NCBI RefSeq assembly: GCF_040712315.1
Contig: NC_134013.1
Coordinates: 64,139,501-64,203,500, forward strand
Direction of reading: 5' to 3'
Length of the DNA: 64,000 nucleotides
From: Castanea sativa
Lineage: Eukaryota; Streptophyta; Magnoliopsida; Fagales; Fagaceae
Below the pieces are notes generated by a model, which did not search any database, was not told the origin of the DNA, and was given only the letters and a program-made list of their open reading frames with translations. The translations under genes were made by a program, and so were the position numbers. Of the stretch, positions 1 to 12,500 are shown in pieces (position 1 is the first letter of the stretch; each line of letters begins with the position of its first letter).

Positions 1-474
1 ATAACGAACTACCAAAAAGGGGCGAAATCTGTTACAACCACATGCCAGCTCATTCACACGTGTCTAATCAGCTTCCCAATATCCTTGCACACGTGGTAAC
101 AACTATTGAATTGAGTACAGGACTTGATCATAGTGAGGCATTGCTTCTATCAGAGTCATAGCAACTGTTCGATCAATGTTTTTGTCAACTTGAAGCTGTG
201 AGCTGCATTGATTAGCAAAACGAACATCACCTTGATGCAAGGAAGCATCCTGCTTTGCCATTTTAACACTTAGCCCTTTTTGCAGTTTGGGGAAAATTAT
301 AATCTAAAGTTACAAAATTGTATTGTTCAAAGCAATTTTACACAAGGTGTAAGATCATACCTTAAAATAGCTATGATCATGAAAAGCAAACTTACACGAT
401 GTCATTTTATTCGAAAGTACAACCCCCTCAGGTTCTGAGCTCAACAAAAACATTTTCAAGTGATGGTCAACTAA
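1..474. other. 3' flank of laccase gene
   Basis: This stretch lies downstream of the laccase stop codon and runs to the window edge. It probably holds the 3' untranslated region. The only coding-like item is a 52-codon minus-strand frame listed separately. No repeat was recognised. Confidence 0.5.
103..261 (-). CDS. Short unrecognised ORF (52 aa) downstream of laccase
   Basis: A minus-strand frame runs from ATG at 261 to TAG at 103, encoding 52 residues with balanced composition (start MAKQDASLHQGDVRFANQCS). Base composition is less AT-rich than the surroundings, which is why it is noted. I recognise no family and see no splice partner. It may be chance within the laccase 3' untranslated region, a captured exon fragment, or the end of another gene. 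Low confidence. Confidence 0.15.
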   Translation of the reverse strand: MAKQDASLHQGDVRFANQCSSQLQVDKNIDRTVAMTLIEAMPHYDQVLYSIQ

Positions 475-1756
475 TTAAATCACGTTTAATTTATTCCCAT
501 CTGAGTTCTCATAACCTTGGAGCTTACCAGTAGATGAACTTTTACAAGGAGGCAGATAAGGAGGGGGGTCTCGAATACTCGTCTCAAGGGTGCCACCATT
601 TTTCACTATAAAAACTGTGACCATTCCCCAACTTATGTGTCGTTCGAAATGACAGTGGAAAAACCATACTCCTGCAAGAATTTATCCATTTATGAAACAG
701 AGTTAGAATACGTAATCGAACATTTATAATTGGAAAAGCAAAAATGATTTTAGAATACATTGAACAAGAAATGTACTTTGTATTATAAATTAATGAAGTT
801 GTATGAGTATTAAGAGTGCACTCTTAATACCTGTACCAATTATTTAAAATTTTTCTAGGGGACTAAGCTAAATGTATATAAAGAATAATATATACATATA
901 TATGTGTATATATATATTATAAAAAAAGACTAATAAATATAATGTAAACTGTGATATTTTTTAACAGTTCAGACTACAGATCAATATTTTTTTCGTAAAA
1001 TAATTTAGAGATTGCATATTTAAAACAAACTATTTAAAAAAAAAATTAAAACATATAAAAATTTGTAAATTTGAATAATTTAAATAATAAATATCATTTT
1101 ACATGCCTAAAGCCTAAAGTTATACAAGTCAATATAAGAAAAATGTAACACTAACAAAAAAAAAAACTTATTTTTCATAGATGACAAATGAAATTGGGAT
1201 TTCTAAGCGTCTGTTTGAAATCTGCTTATTTTGCTGAAATTAAAATTTTTTTATTGAAAGTACTGTATCTAAAAGTAAAAGTTAGCTGAAATAATACAGT
1301 GAGACTCATAAATAATACTAAAAAGTATAGTGGGCCCATAAATAGTGGTAAAAATAAGTTGAATAGTAAATAAATAAGCTGATTTTTTAATTTAGAGCAA
1401 ACACACACTAATTCTTAACCATGAAATCTGCTACTGTCCTTTTTTCTAAAAACTAAACAATAATATCCATGTATCGACTTCTCTAAATAAAAATGAAAAT
1501 TTATAATAATAATAATTGTGGGGACACTATATTTTGTACTCCTTGGGGAACTTGTCCCACATCGAGAAAATCTCTCACCACTTTCTCACTTATAAGCTTG
1601 CGCCGAAGTGAGGAGTGTACCATCACTACTTCCTTTAGCTCACGCTTATAAGGCAGAAAGTGGGGAAGTATTTCTTCGATGTGGGATTCATGAAAAAAGC
1701 CAAAACCAAGTACAAGTGCAACACTTGCTTGGACAGAAGCTAAAAAGTGTCTCCAC

Positions 1757-1798
<42 letters not shown>

Positions 1799-4700
1799 GA
1801 ATTCCTATATTAAAGAGATTTACTTATTTATTTATTTATAGGGTCATGCATATATCTTAAATATGATATATGCTTTGGTTTAGTGAGCTACTTATGGTAT
1901 AATAGTCTAATAGAGTAATGATATGTCTACATTTTCACAAGAAATCTTTGGTAGAAACTATTATTGAATCTAATATATGCCCACCACTAAAATTAGTTTC
2001 ATGCCCACTAGTAACAGTCAAAAATAATTTGACATCTAAAATTTGTTGTGAAAATATTATGGACACAACATTTTTTATAATAATATGAAAAAAATTATGC
2101 ATTAATTATTTATATAAAATTATATGTTGTTAAGAATATGTATTAAATACACTTTAATTTTATGAATTATGTATGATATAAGCCTAATAAGTGAGGCAAA
2201 ATAATGTATTAGTCATTTATATAAATACAATAATTTAATGAACTAATGTTTCTCATGTCTTTCCTCAGAAGAGTTTTTTTTTTTTAATTAGTTAAATTCT
2301 CCCTCTAAAGATTTGTGTGCCTTAAAATTTCAACAAAAGGGAAGAATATACATGAATTTTGGATACATTGAACACATTCTTAATATGATTTATGTACGAA
2401 AATAATAAAGTTCATGTATGAGTATTTGGAGTGATGCATGTATCAACTAATTATGAAGGTCATAGATGTGCCTATTCTAGCTTATAAATAGCTGCGTAAT
2501 TTCTAATAAGTCAAAGGACAGAGTTTGTATGCAATTCAATTTGGATCGGACCTACTCCAAACTGGGTTAGGTGTCACCTAACCCACTATGTTTAAGTGGG
2601 TTAGGTAATTTTGGGCAAGGACACACGTCAATTTGATAAGGTGCCACATAATCTACTTTGGAGGAATTCCTCCAAATTGGGTTGCATAAAAACTTCTAAT
2701 CAAAAATAGATTTAAATTGTTCTTTGAGTGTTTACAAATTATTTGAGTGTTCTAGTGAATTTCTTATCTTTTCTCTTAGCATTTGTATGTACTTTCAAAT
2801 TCCAATATATATATGTAATTAATTGCAATCTTGTTTTATATAGAAGAAGGTAAAAGTAGTTCTTCAATATAAAAAATGGAAGAAACTAACATACATACCC
2901 GGATTACTCGCTTTAAATCTCAAGGCAACCCATCCATCCTTAGGAACCGAAACGGTATTCATCTTAGGCGGATCAACCAAATTGTACCCTTTTGGGTCAG
3001 TTTCATTATCAAAGTTCCCATAACCAGAACCAACCACATAAAAGGTGTACCCATGTAGGTGTACTGGATGATCCTCTGAGCCATCAAACACATTGGTATC
3101 TTGAAGTACTATCTCCACCTCCTCGTTATAATTTAACACCTTCACCTTGGTCCCTTGAACTGTCAAAGTTTTGTCATCTGATACATCATCTGCTATGAAA
3201 TCGAAAAAAGACGGTGGATAGTTCGGAAAATCTGTGGTGTAAAATCCACTCATGTTCCTGTAAAAATTTAAAGGTTATGATACAGTGTCATTCCGATCCT
3301 ACTTGGATTTGATATATATATATATATATATATAGAGTGTATGTTTGGAAACCAATTTTTCTTCTGACTTTTTGACTTAATTCTTTATGTACAATTTTAT
3401 AAAACCTCACATTTTCCAACTAAAACTATACTTTAACTAATTTTTTGCAAATAAGTATTCAACAAAAACCTATATTTAATTGCGCTAGCTAGTGAGTTAA
3501 CTAGTTGAGCTTTTGAAGTTTCTTTTAGCCTCTAAATAAATATTAATGCATTTAGATTACTATATCTCAAGACTTACTCCTTATATTAATATCAATATCA
3601 CATCAGTATTATGCCCATGCAATGCAAGGTTTAATCGATAATTATATATATGTAAACTAAAAAATATATATATCTTAAGTATTAAATATATATTATAAAT
3701 TAAATTTAAAAATTAATTTTAAATATAGAATCATATGTAAAAGGAAAAACATATTTTATGTATTCTGTTTTTATTATCAAAATACAAATTAAAAGCTGAA
3801 AATGATAATTCAATTAAATTTTTTTTTTTGATACGAACCATAGAATCAGGTTTTAAAAAACTGTTAATAACAAGTTATTGAGTTAATATTATCACAAAAA
3901 AATATATTAAATAATAAAGTTGCAGTACATGTGGCAATTAGTTATGAGCCTATGAGTTAGTGTATCCAGTATCTCTAAGACAAAACTTTTCTTATATTAG
4001 CATGTGATATCATATGATTTAGGACATAAAAATTGGGATTTCTTAAAAAAGAAAAATAAAGATAATCCATAATTTAGACGGTTAGTAATTGAATTTAATG
4101 CAAATTGTGACAGCAAAACAATAATAACCAAAAAAAAAAGTATTATGATAAATTTTACCAATGAAAGGGAGATAAATTTTAATTTTGTTCTGACAATCAA
4201 GTCTCTCATATTAATTTGATTAGCGTAAAGATATAATGTATCTTAAGTATATGTGTTATAGGTAATTAAAATTTATCTATTATCTTTTTTTTTTTTTGAA
4301 ATTTCTGTTAATAAAAGTTTAGTTGGAATATAATTTTAAATTTATTGAAACTCAGATAATATAATTTTTCCTAAATTAAATTAAACTAAACTTAAATCTT
4401 ATCATTAAATTTTATCATTTGATTTGAGAAAATATATCCAAATAGTTATTAAAAAATATTAATTTAATAATTAATAAGAATGTAACCACTTGTTGCAAAG
4501 AGGAAATAGCCACTTAGTGCGACCAATGCCACAGCTTTAAGCTTTTAGGACCTAAGTCTGTGATTTTTACACTAGAGAACTCCTTAACTCTGCTACTTCT
4601 TTTAGCCTCTAAATAAATATTCATGCATTTAGATATGGTATATCACAATATGTATAGCTCACTTCTAATACTGTTTTGACACCAGAGAATTCTTTCCATA

Positions 4701-5866
4701 CCATTTACTTGAGGTTATTGCGTAGTTTGACCGTATATGAACCCCAAAAAAAAAAAATTGTAAAGAGAAAGAGGAAGATGATAAAAAGATACCTGTAATA
4801 AGCAAGTAGTACATCTGTGGAGGGGTTAATCCAACTGACGTTGTTAAAGCTCGCAGCAAGATTAGTTTTACTGGTTCCCTCATAATCAAATATAACATTG
4901 TTTACAGAAACTGTCAAATACATTCTGGTAGTTATGTTCTTTGGGATATTTACTGGGTGGTTTTGGCTCGCCAGGCTCCTGAAACGATATGTGAAATTTA
5001 TTGCAGGATCAAAGTCTTCATAGGTTGGAAGGCTGCTGGGAAAGATTGGAGTTGATGAGTAAGTATAGTTGTCTCTATATTCAAGAATTGCTGTGGCATT
5101 TGCTTTGTCATAGTCTGTGACATCAGACCTAACACTATCATACTGTCTAGCAGCCATGTAATAGCGGCCAAGAGGTTGGTTTGCTGTAACCAAAATATCC
5201 ATTGTTTGTCCTGTGCTTAGCATGACAAAATCAGTGACAATGGGTTTAATGTATGATCCATCCAATCCTACCACGGTGAGATTATGTTGAGCAATTGCAA
5301 AATAAAGCTCTACGTTCATGACTGCATTGACTAAGCGAAGAAGATAGGTTTTGCCATAATCTACTTGCCAGCGATATGTACTTTCTGCACCACAGATAAT
5401 GATTGTATTTAAAAAGAAAAATGATAAAGATACCATAAATTTTACCATAAAAGTTTATAAATTAATATAACAATAAATATGATTAGTTGATATCAACAAT
5501 ATAATAATAAATTAGCATCAAAATTACATTTTAGTTATTAGTGACATATCAGTAAGTTATATAGTAAAATTTGTAATATCTCTAATATTACTCATTTAGA
5601 AATGGTGCTCGAAATTATTTTGACTTAAATCAATTGAGACTTTGAACCTCTCTAATTTCTCTCAAAGGGATTTGTTTCCCTTGATAAATGGTGAGCGAAA
5701 ATTATGAGTATGTCTAATGTTATTTTATAGCCTTATATTTTCATATTTCTACTTCAGTTTAATGTAAAATTAAGAATTTATTTTTATATTATCCTTGGTT
5801 TCTCTGTATTAAAATCCCATCTTGTCTTAATACAAATACTAAATGCAACAACTTTGTTATTGTATA

Positions 5867-5953
<87 letters not shown>

Positions 5954-7234
5954 TATCCTAACTGTACACGTGTCTCCACATACCATTAGAGCATGGGCAG
6001 AAATCTCCTGGTTGGCCATTAATAGTGTAAGCATCTGAGCTAGGAGTGAGATCTCCATCTTCAAGATCCTCAGCAACTTCCTTGTTCACGTCACCTTTAT
6101 ACCAAGATCCTGCAAATGCAAGATAATTATTCACATATCTTCAAATGTGATACAAATGTATAGGTAGAACTCATCCTTAAAACCTGCCTGTAAGGGGTGG
6201 GTGACCTAAAACTTATATACACATAATTATACTTGTACTTAAATCATGTGGGACATTTGAATCATTACAAAATATAACCATACATTTCATATATTTATAC
6301 ATACTATTACGTCAGGGTAACCACAGTCTGATCCCTTTAAATCTTTTGGTTTTCTTATAGTATGTCTCAGTATGTGTCAAAATAAAGCAATTTTATTGAA
6401 GAAGTTTTACCTTGAAACCAAACGATGAGAGGAAAAGCCTTCTAATCTATAAATATTTATTAAATTTGGAGGGTGCACGTAAGAAAAGTATGTTATACTT
6501 GGAGGCGTAAGGGATCAGACAGAAAAATTGGAAATTAACGGTCCGTTTGGATACAGTTGAAAACTGAAAACTGAAAGCTAAAAACACTGCAGAAAAATAA
6601 TTTTTAAATGTGTAAATAGTACCGTGGGACCCACTTTTAATTAAAAAATTCCTAAAAAGTACATGAACAGTGACTGCACAGTATGTAAACAGTGATTACA
6701 CAGTACATATGCACAGGTTCTGCATAGTAATTTGTCCCTTGAGATGAGACGTGCAGCAGGAGGATAAAAAAAAAAAAAAAAGAAGAAGAGGAAAACGCTG
6801 AACGCGTTCAACGCAAACCGCACCTAAGTTGAGAAAAGAAAAACATGAATAATGCCTTAATGGATTGTAGAGGAGGGCGAGAGTTATGAGAAAAATAGAA
6901 ATCTTATATCCCATGTGTTTTTTTTTTTTTTTTTTGGGGGTCCATAACATTAAAAAATATGTATAAAATAAAGTGAAAGTGTCAACTAAGAATCAACTAT
7001 TGTTGAATTAGCAATAATGTAAGCATTTTAGATTTAGAGATTCAAGTACTTCATTTATTTATTTGGTCTGTTTTTATCTATCTTAAATGAATTTCTATCA
7101 CTAAAATAAAAATAAATCTTTGTTGTTATAGATAACAACACTTTATAGTAGTAATATTGATTAGGTATGAGTAGAACAAAAGAAAGGGGCTTATAAGAAG
7201 AGTTGCTCTAAATTTGGAGAGCACAACCTAAAAT

Positions 7235-7307
<73 letters not shown>

Positions 7308-7425
7308 ATATATATATATATATATATCATATACAAATATAGATGATTAGGTCCCTTTGTGGTAATTTACATGCATTTATACTCTCTAAATTCTCCTAGA
7401 TTAAGTTAGAGTAGAATTTGTATCT

Positions 7426-7489
<64 letters not shown>

Positions 7490-7626
7490 TAAAAGAATAA
7501 TTACTGAGTATGATGAAAGAGTGGATTCATAGGAGTAAAAGGAAGGTTTAAATCAAAGGGGAATTAGTGGATTGCTAAATCGATTTTACAATTTTATTTG
7601 CATCCATAATTATGTTACAATTTTAG

Positions 7627-7678
<52 letters not shown>

Positions 7679-8175
7679 CAAGAACATGAGAGCAAATATG
7701 ATTTAACTTTTTAAAATTCCAAAGTAGGAACAATTCCAACATTAAGAAAATTTTGCATACCAAACACAATGATCTCTTCTCCATCAGGTTGAGGAAATGG
7801 ATAACCAGTCTCATTATTTGGCAATGCAACAATAGCACCATGCACACTAGCTCGAGTCCAGTCACTATGAGCATGCCACCAAAGAGTTCCTTCTTCATCT
7901 GAAAATATAACCTCATAAGTGAAGTTTGATGCCGGCTCTATTGGGCACTGAGTAATGTACTCTGGACCATCTGACCACGGATTTCTTGGTTGATGCACTC
8001 CATGCCTATATTAAAAAATATATATTACTTATTAAAATATTTTCATAATGTCCTTTTTTTTAAGTTATAAATTACACCTAATTTTGCATATTTTCAATTG
8101 GACATCACCACTTTTGCTTGTCACTACCAACCATTCTCTACCTTTTAAAGTTTTCGTCAACCACCATATATAGAG

Positions 8176-8233
<58 letters not shown>

Positions 8234-9300
8234 TTTCCTAATTTTTTCGTTGTTTTGTTAGATTGTGTGAATCTACTTATTTTTGTAGGGGCAATTAGGA
8301 AACCATTGAAACAATTGGGTGTGGCTCTGGAGTATGGAGTCTTACGTTTTGTTTGATATGTATGTTAAATGAGCAATGCTACATACACAAAAATTTTATT
8401 TTTGGCAATTGCTGGTATGGCAAGCTTGAAGTGATTCTCATCTGGACCCACCACTAACATCACTCTTTTTTACTTATCATTAATAATCAATCATATTAAC
8501 ATGTGTCAAATTTTCTGAGTCTATAGATTTTCTCAATTTAAATTCACTAATTTGATAGTTTGGTTATCATGTGCTTTCGGAGTATTGTGACGTAGTGTTT
8601 TCTCATCTCACATTCATAGTAATCACTCTAAGTGGGGTTACTTGTGTTGTGTGGTTTAGACTAGAGATATCAAACGGGTTTTTTGGCTGGTGGAGTTACA
8701 TGTGTTTTGAATATGCGTCAAAATTCACATCACATCAAATTAAAAAAAAAAAAAAGATAAAAACTATAACCTTAAATTCTGACTTATTTGTTGTAGCTTG
8801 GAAAGCGCAAGGTTGATCTCCCATTCCCGATTTTAAAGTTATATTTGCTGAATTTTGTACTTACGGGTCCCGTAAATAGTGCACTAGGCCTAGCCACAAA
8901 AACGCAAACGCCCAAACGCAAAGACATGTCGCTATCCAAACTCACACTAGGTGTTGTTAGAAAGTGTTTTGATTAAAAAGAAAAACCATATGTTTAATGG
9001 ATTTTTTAATTTTTTTATACAAGACAAAATTTCTACTCTAGCCCAATTTAAGTGTATATATGTGTGAAGCTCCCTCTTGGAGACTTGAATCCTAGTCCTT
9101 GCCTCCCACACCCCACAAGCATTTATACTTGTGGAGTGACCACTGCATCAAGGGTGTGCGGTGGCAATGGATTTATTATTATTATTATTATTATTATTTA
9201 GTGCACGAAGCATATGTATAGAGGCAATTTATTGCTAATAGCGAAATTATTAAGCATTTATGATTGCAGTGGAACAATTAATACATATAAGAAGATCTAG

Positions 9301-9338
<38 letters not shown>

Positions 9339-9476
9339 TGTGCACAAGTGAATCTAGACCTTGAACATCTAGATTCCACTTTTTTTCTCTTAAAAAAGTT
9401 TTATTAAAAGAAAATTCTCCTAAAGGGATTCCAATTTTTATCTCTCTCCTCTCATTCTATCTCATTTGGTCTTCTC

Positions 9477-9513
<37 letters not shown>

Positions 9514-12500
9514 GAGAGAGAAAAGTGGAATTCAAATGTTCAACATCTAGATTTATTTTTACACCCAATTTTTTTTTTAAATGTAAGAAAAAGTGAGTTG
9601 ATCCAAGTTAAGGGAACGAAAAAAAAAGAAAAAGAAAAAGAGGAACACCAAAAATAACATTAGTAGAAGTAATAATAATAATAATAAAAAGATATGTCAA
9701 TTAAGGAAGTAACCGTCTAACAAATAGTATAACCTTTTTTTAAAAAAAGTTTGAGATAGAATTATACTATAGCGTAATCTAAGTGTTTATGTATGTGAAA
9801 CTTCTTTTTGAAAACTTGAATCACAACTCTTACCCCCTACACCCTACAAGCATTTATATTTGCAGAATGATCATTGTAAGTGCACAATTGCACCTAGACC
9901 CAAAGAAGGTTATGGGCTCAGGCCCAATGAGCCTTAAACAATGAAATTTGTAGAGTGTGGGTTTGAAACCTAGGTTAGAAGTACTGGGAACTTGATAACA
10001 GGCTAAAAAAATTACAAGCACTTGTGATTAATAAACGATAATTGCAAATAGACCTCCTCGGACATGAGCCGATGACTACTTCTGTATTATTTCTCTTTCT
10101 TTCTTTAAAGGTTACAATTCTTAATTTCCTTCTTAGTTACCGACCCCCCCCCTCTCTTTGGCCTTCACCTCCCTTAAATACTTCCTTCCCTGATACTTTT
10201 TGGACAGTGACTAGAAGTTTCAGCCCTACTGTTCAGGGGTCACTTCTCCATTAATGCGGCCAGGAAGGTAGATGCAGAGCCTTTAATGCGAAGGTGGCAA
10301 CCTTTGCACTTGATATTTTCTCTAACACTGGTACATCTAGAAGGTTCAAGGTATCCACTTTTAACCATTGGTCTTTCCAGAGTTATACCTTGACCTTCAT
10401 AATGAAGTTTTGAGTTCTCTTGGATTTGTCCGCGGAGAAGCTCGTTCTCGGCTGTATCCTCGGATCCTCGGCGTATGAGCCAATTCGTAGAGTTTAATTA
10501 TGGAGTAGGTCGGCCCTCCATGCTACAGTCCAAAGGCCCATATGCCCACTTGGGTCCTTTTACCCCCCACAATCATTATGCCAAGGATGTCTGTCGGTGA
10601 TAGTATAACTCCAGATAGAATAAAATTGAGGAAAATGATTCCCAAGAAATTCTTCAAATTTTTTGGAAGCAAATGATTATTCATCTATTTCTCATGTAAT
10701 GTGGCAGACCAAATTAATCTGTTGAGGATTCGTAATTGACCCAATAATGCAGGAATTAAGGCTTTGTTGTTGTATAAAGTATTCCATTGCAATCTTAACT
10801 TTATTAGTTTATTAGCAATAAATTGCAAATTCTCTTCATATATACACATACATGCATAATTATATGTACACAATAACAATATTTTCATTTAGGACAAGTA
10901 GTACTAATCTTTCAATGGATCAAGGATTCTAAATTCAGCCTAATGTGAGTTTGTTTTCCTCAAGAATTTTGTAACTTAACTAGCACTTCTTAGTGTTTCC
11001 AACGAAAATGTCTAGGGTTCAAATTCCTCCTCCTCCTCTTATTATCAAATTATCCACACAAAAATTTTTGCTTTCATATTTTGATTTTTCTGTATAGTAA
11101 GGAACACTTAAGCTTTTATAAACATTTAATTTGGGCTGATATTATGATTTATGAGTAATAGAAATTATCATATGTATTTTGGTTAGGGTTGTCCAACCAC
11201 CCGTTGAAACCAATTAGAACCAAATTGCCTACTCCGATGGCCGACAACGGGTCCCCACCTTTAAAAACCGACGCTGGCAGGTCAATTGGAGGGTTCCTCC
11301 TCCAAATCTTAAGCCACTTTACCCAACCGTGAAAACCATCAAATCTAGTGAATCCAAGTATTTTCCAACAAAGATTCAGTATAGATCCAACGAGATCTCT
11401 ACTAGATCTGGTGGAGATCTCACCAGATCTTATGAGACATCTGCTGGATATGGCAAGGTCTCGCCAAATCTTGGGAGATTTTTGTCGTTGCTTCATCATT
11501 GTTAGTTTCAATTGAATCAACTACCACCCGATGCATTAAGATCCATCCGATCTGACTCCCTCACTGATCAACACTAGGTTTGAAACTTCTCCACCCAATT
11601 CGATCGTGTTTATTGAGTTACATAACTCTTGACTACATTTTACTAGTTTTTGATAATCAACTATGTACATCTTACTAATTAAGAGGCAAGAGTTGTGACA
11701 TAATGATATTGTCAGCTGGTCTAATTCATAAAGAGAATCTGGTTTTGAATCATACCCACTCTTGTAAGGAAAAAAAAGTGATAAAAAAGAAGGTAGATTT
11801 CCATTTTGTAAGTGAGTATTTTGTACTAAAAATGTTATTTTTAACATTTTATACACCTTTCTTAGTTTTATAATTATTTCAAACATGCTTTAAAATTGAT
11901 TAACATATATGTATAATATTTAATAAATCATTTTCATATTCCTTAAAATCTTACTGTTCTCGATATTGTCCTGAAGAACCTCGCCCTGTTTTATAAGTAA
12001 GATCCTATTTAGTCAACTTAAACATGAATGTATAAACGAATGTAATATCTATACGTATGTACATAACGTATATGAATGATATATCATGCATATGTTCATC
12101 CATTTTGAGAGAGTGAGAAAATCATTACCAATGAATTGTAACACCATAATCTCCTTGATTATGGACATTTACATACACAATATCCCCTTTCGTTACACGA
12201 ATCACAGGCCCTGGATATTGTTCATTTACAACCAACATGCTCTTGCTGCTACACAACCTTGTAAAGTTCGCCTCCTTCAGCTACATAATTTAAACGAGAG
12301 AAATGATCAGTTAAAATTTTAAATTAAAGAGATACGGTAATCCTCTCTCTCCAACAAAAAGTGAATTTGTATATGTTGATAAATAACAAAAACAAACAAG
12401 AAAACTAATGAGAAAGAGACGTGGTACTTACAACAAAGTCATAATAATGGACGTTGCCTTGAGCCAAGGCAAACATCGTATAGAGAAGCAGAAGCCGAAG

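Noticed and set aside
1554..1686. A genuine U-snRNA gene behind the USE/TATA module
   Set aside because: The sequence after the expected start site does not resemble U1-U6 RNA and is shared with another mobile element, so only the promoter-like part is supported.
7428..7485. AT dinucleotide run as a replication origin or boundary element
   Set aside because: Pure AT microsatellites recur throughout the window and nothing else marks this one.
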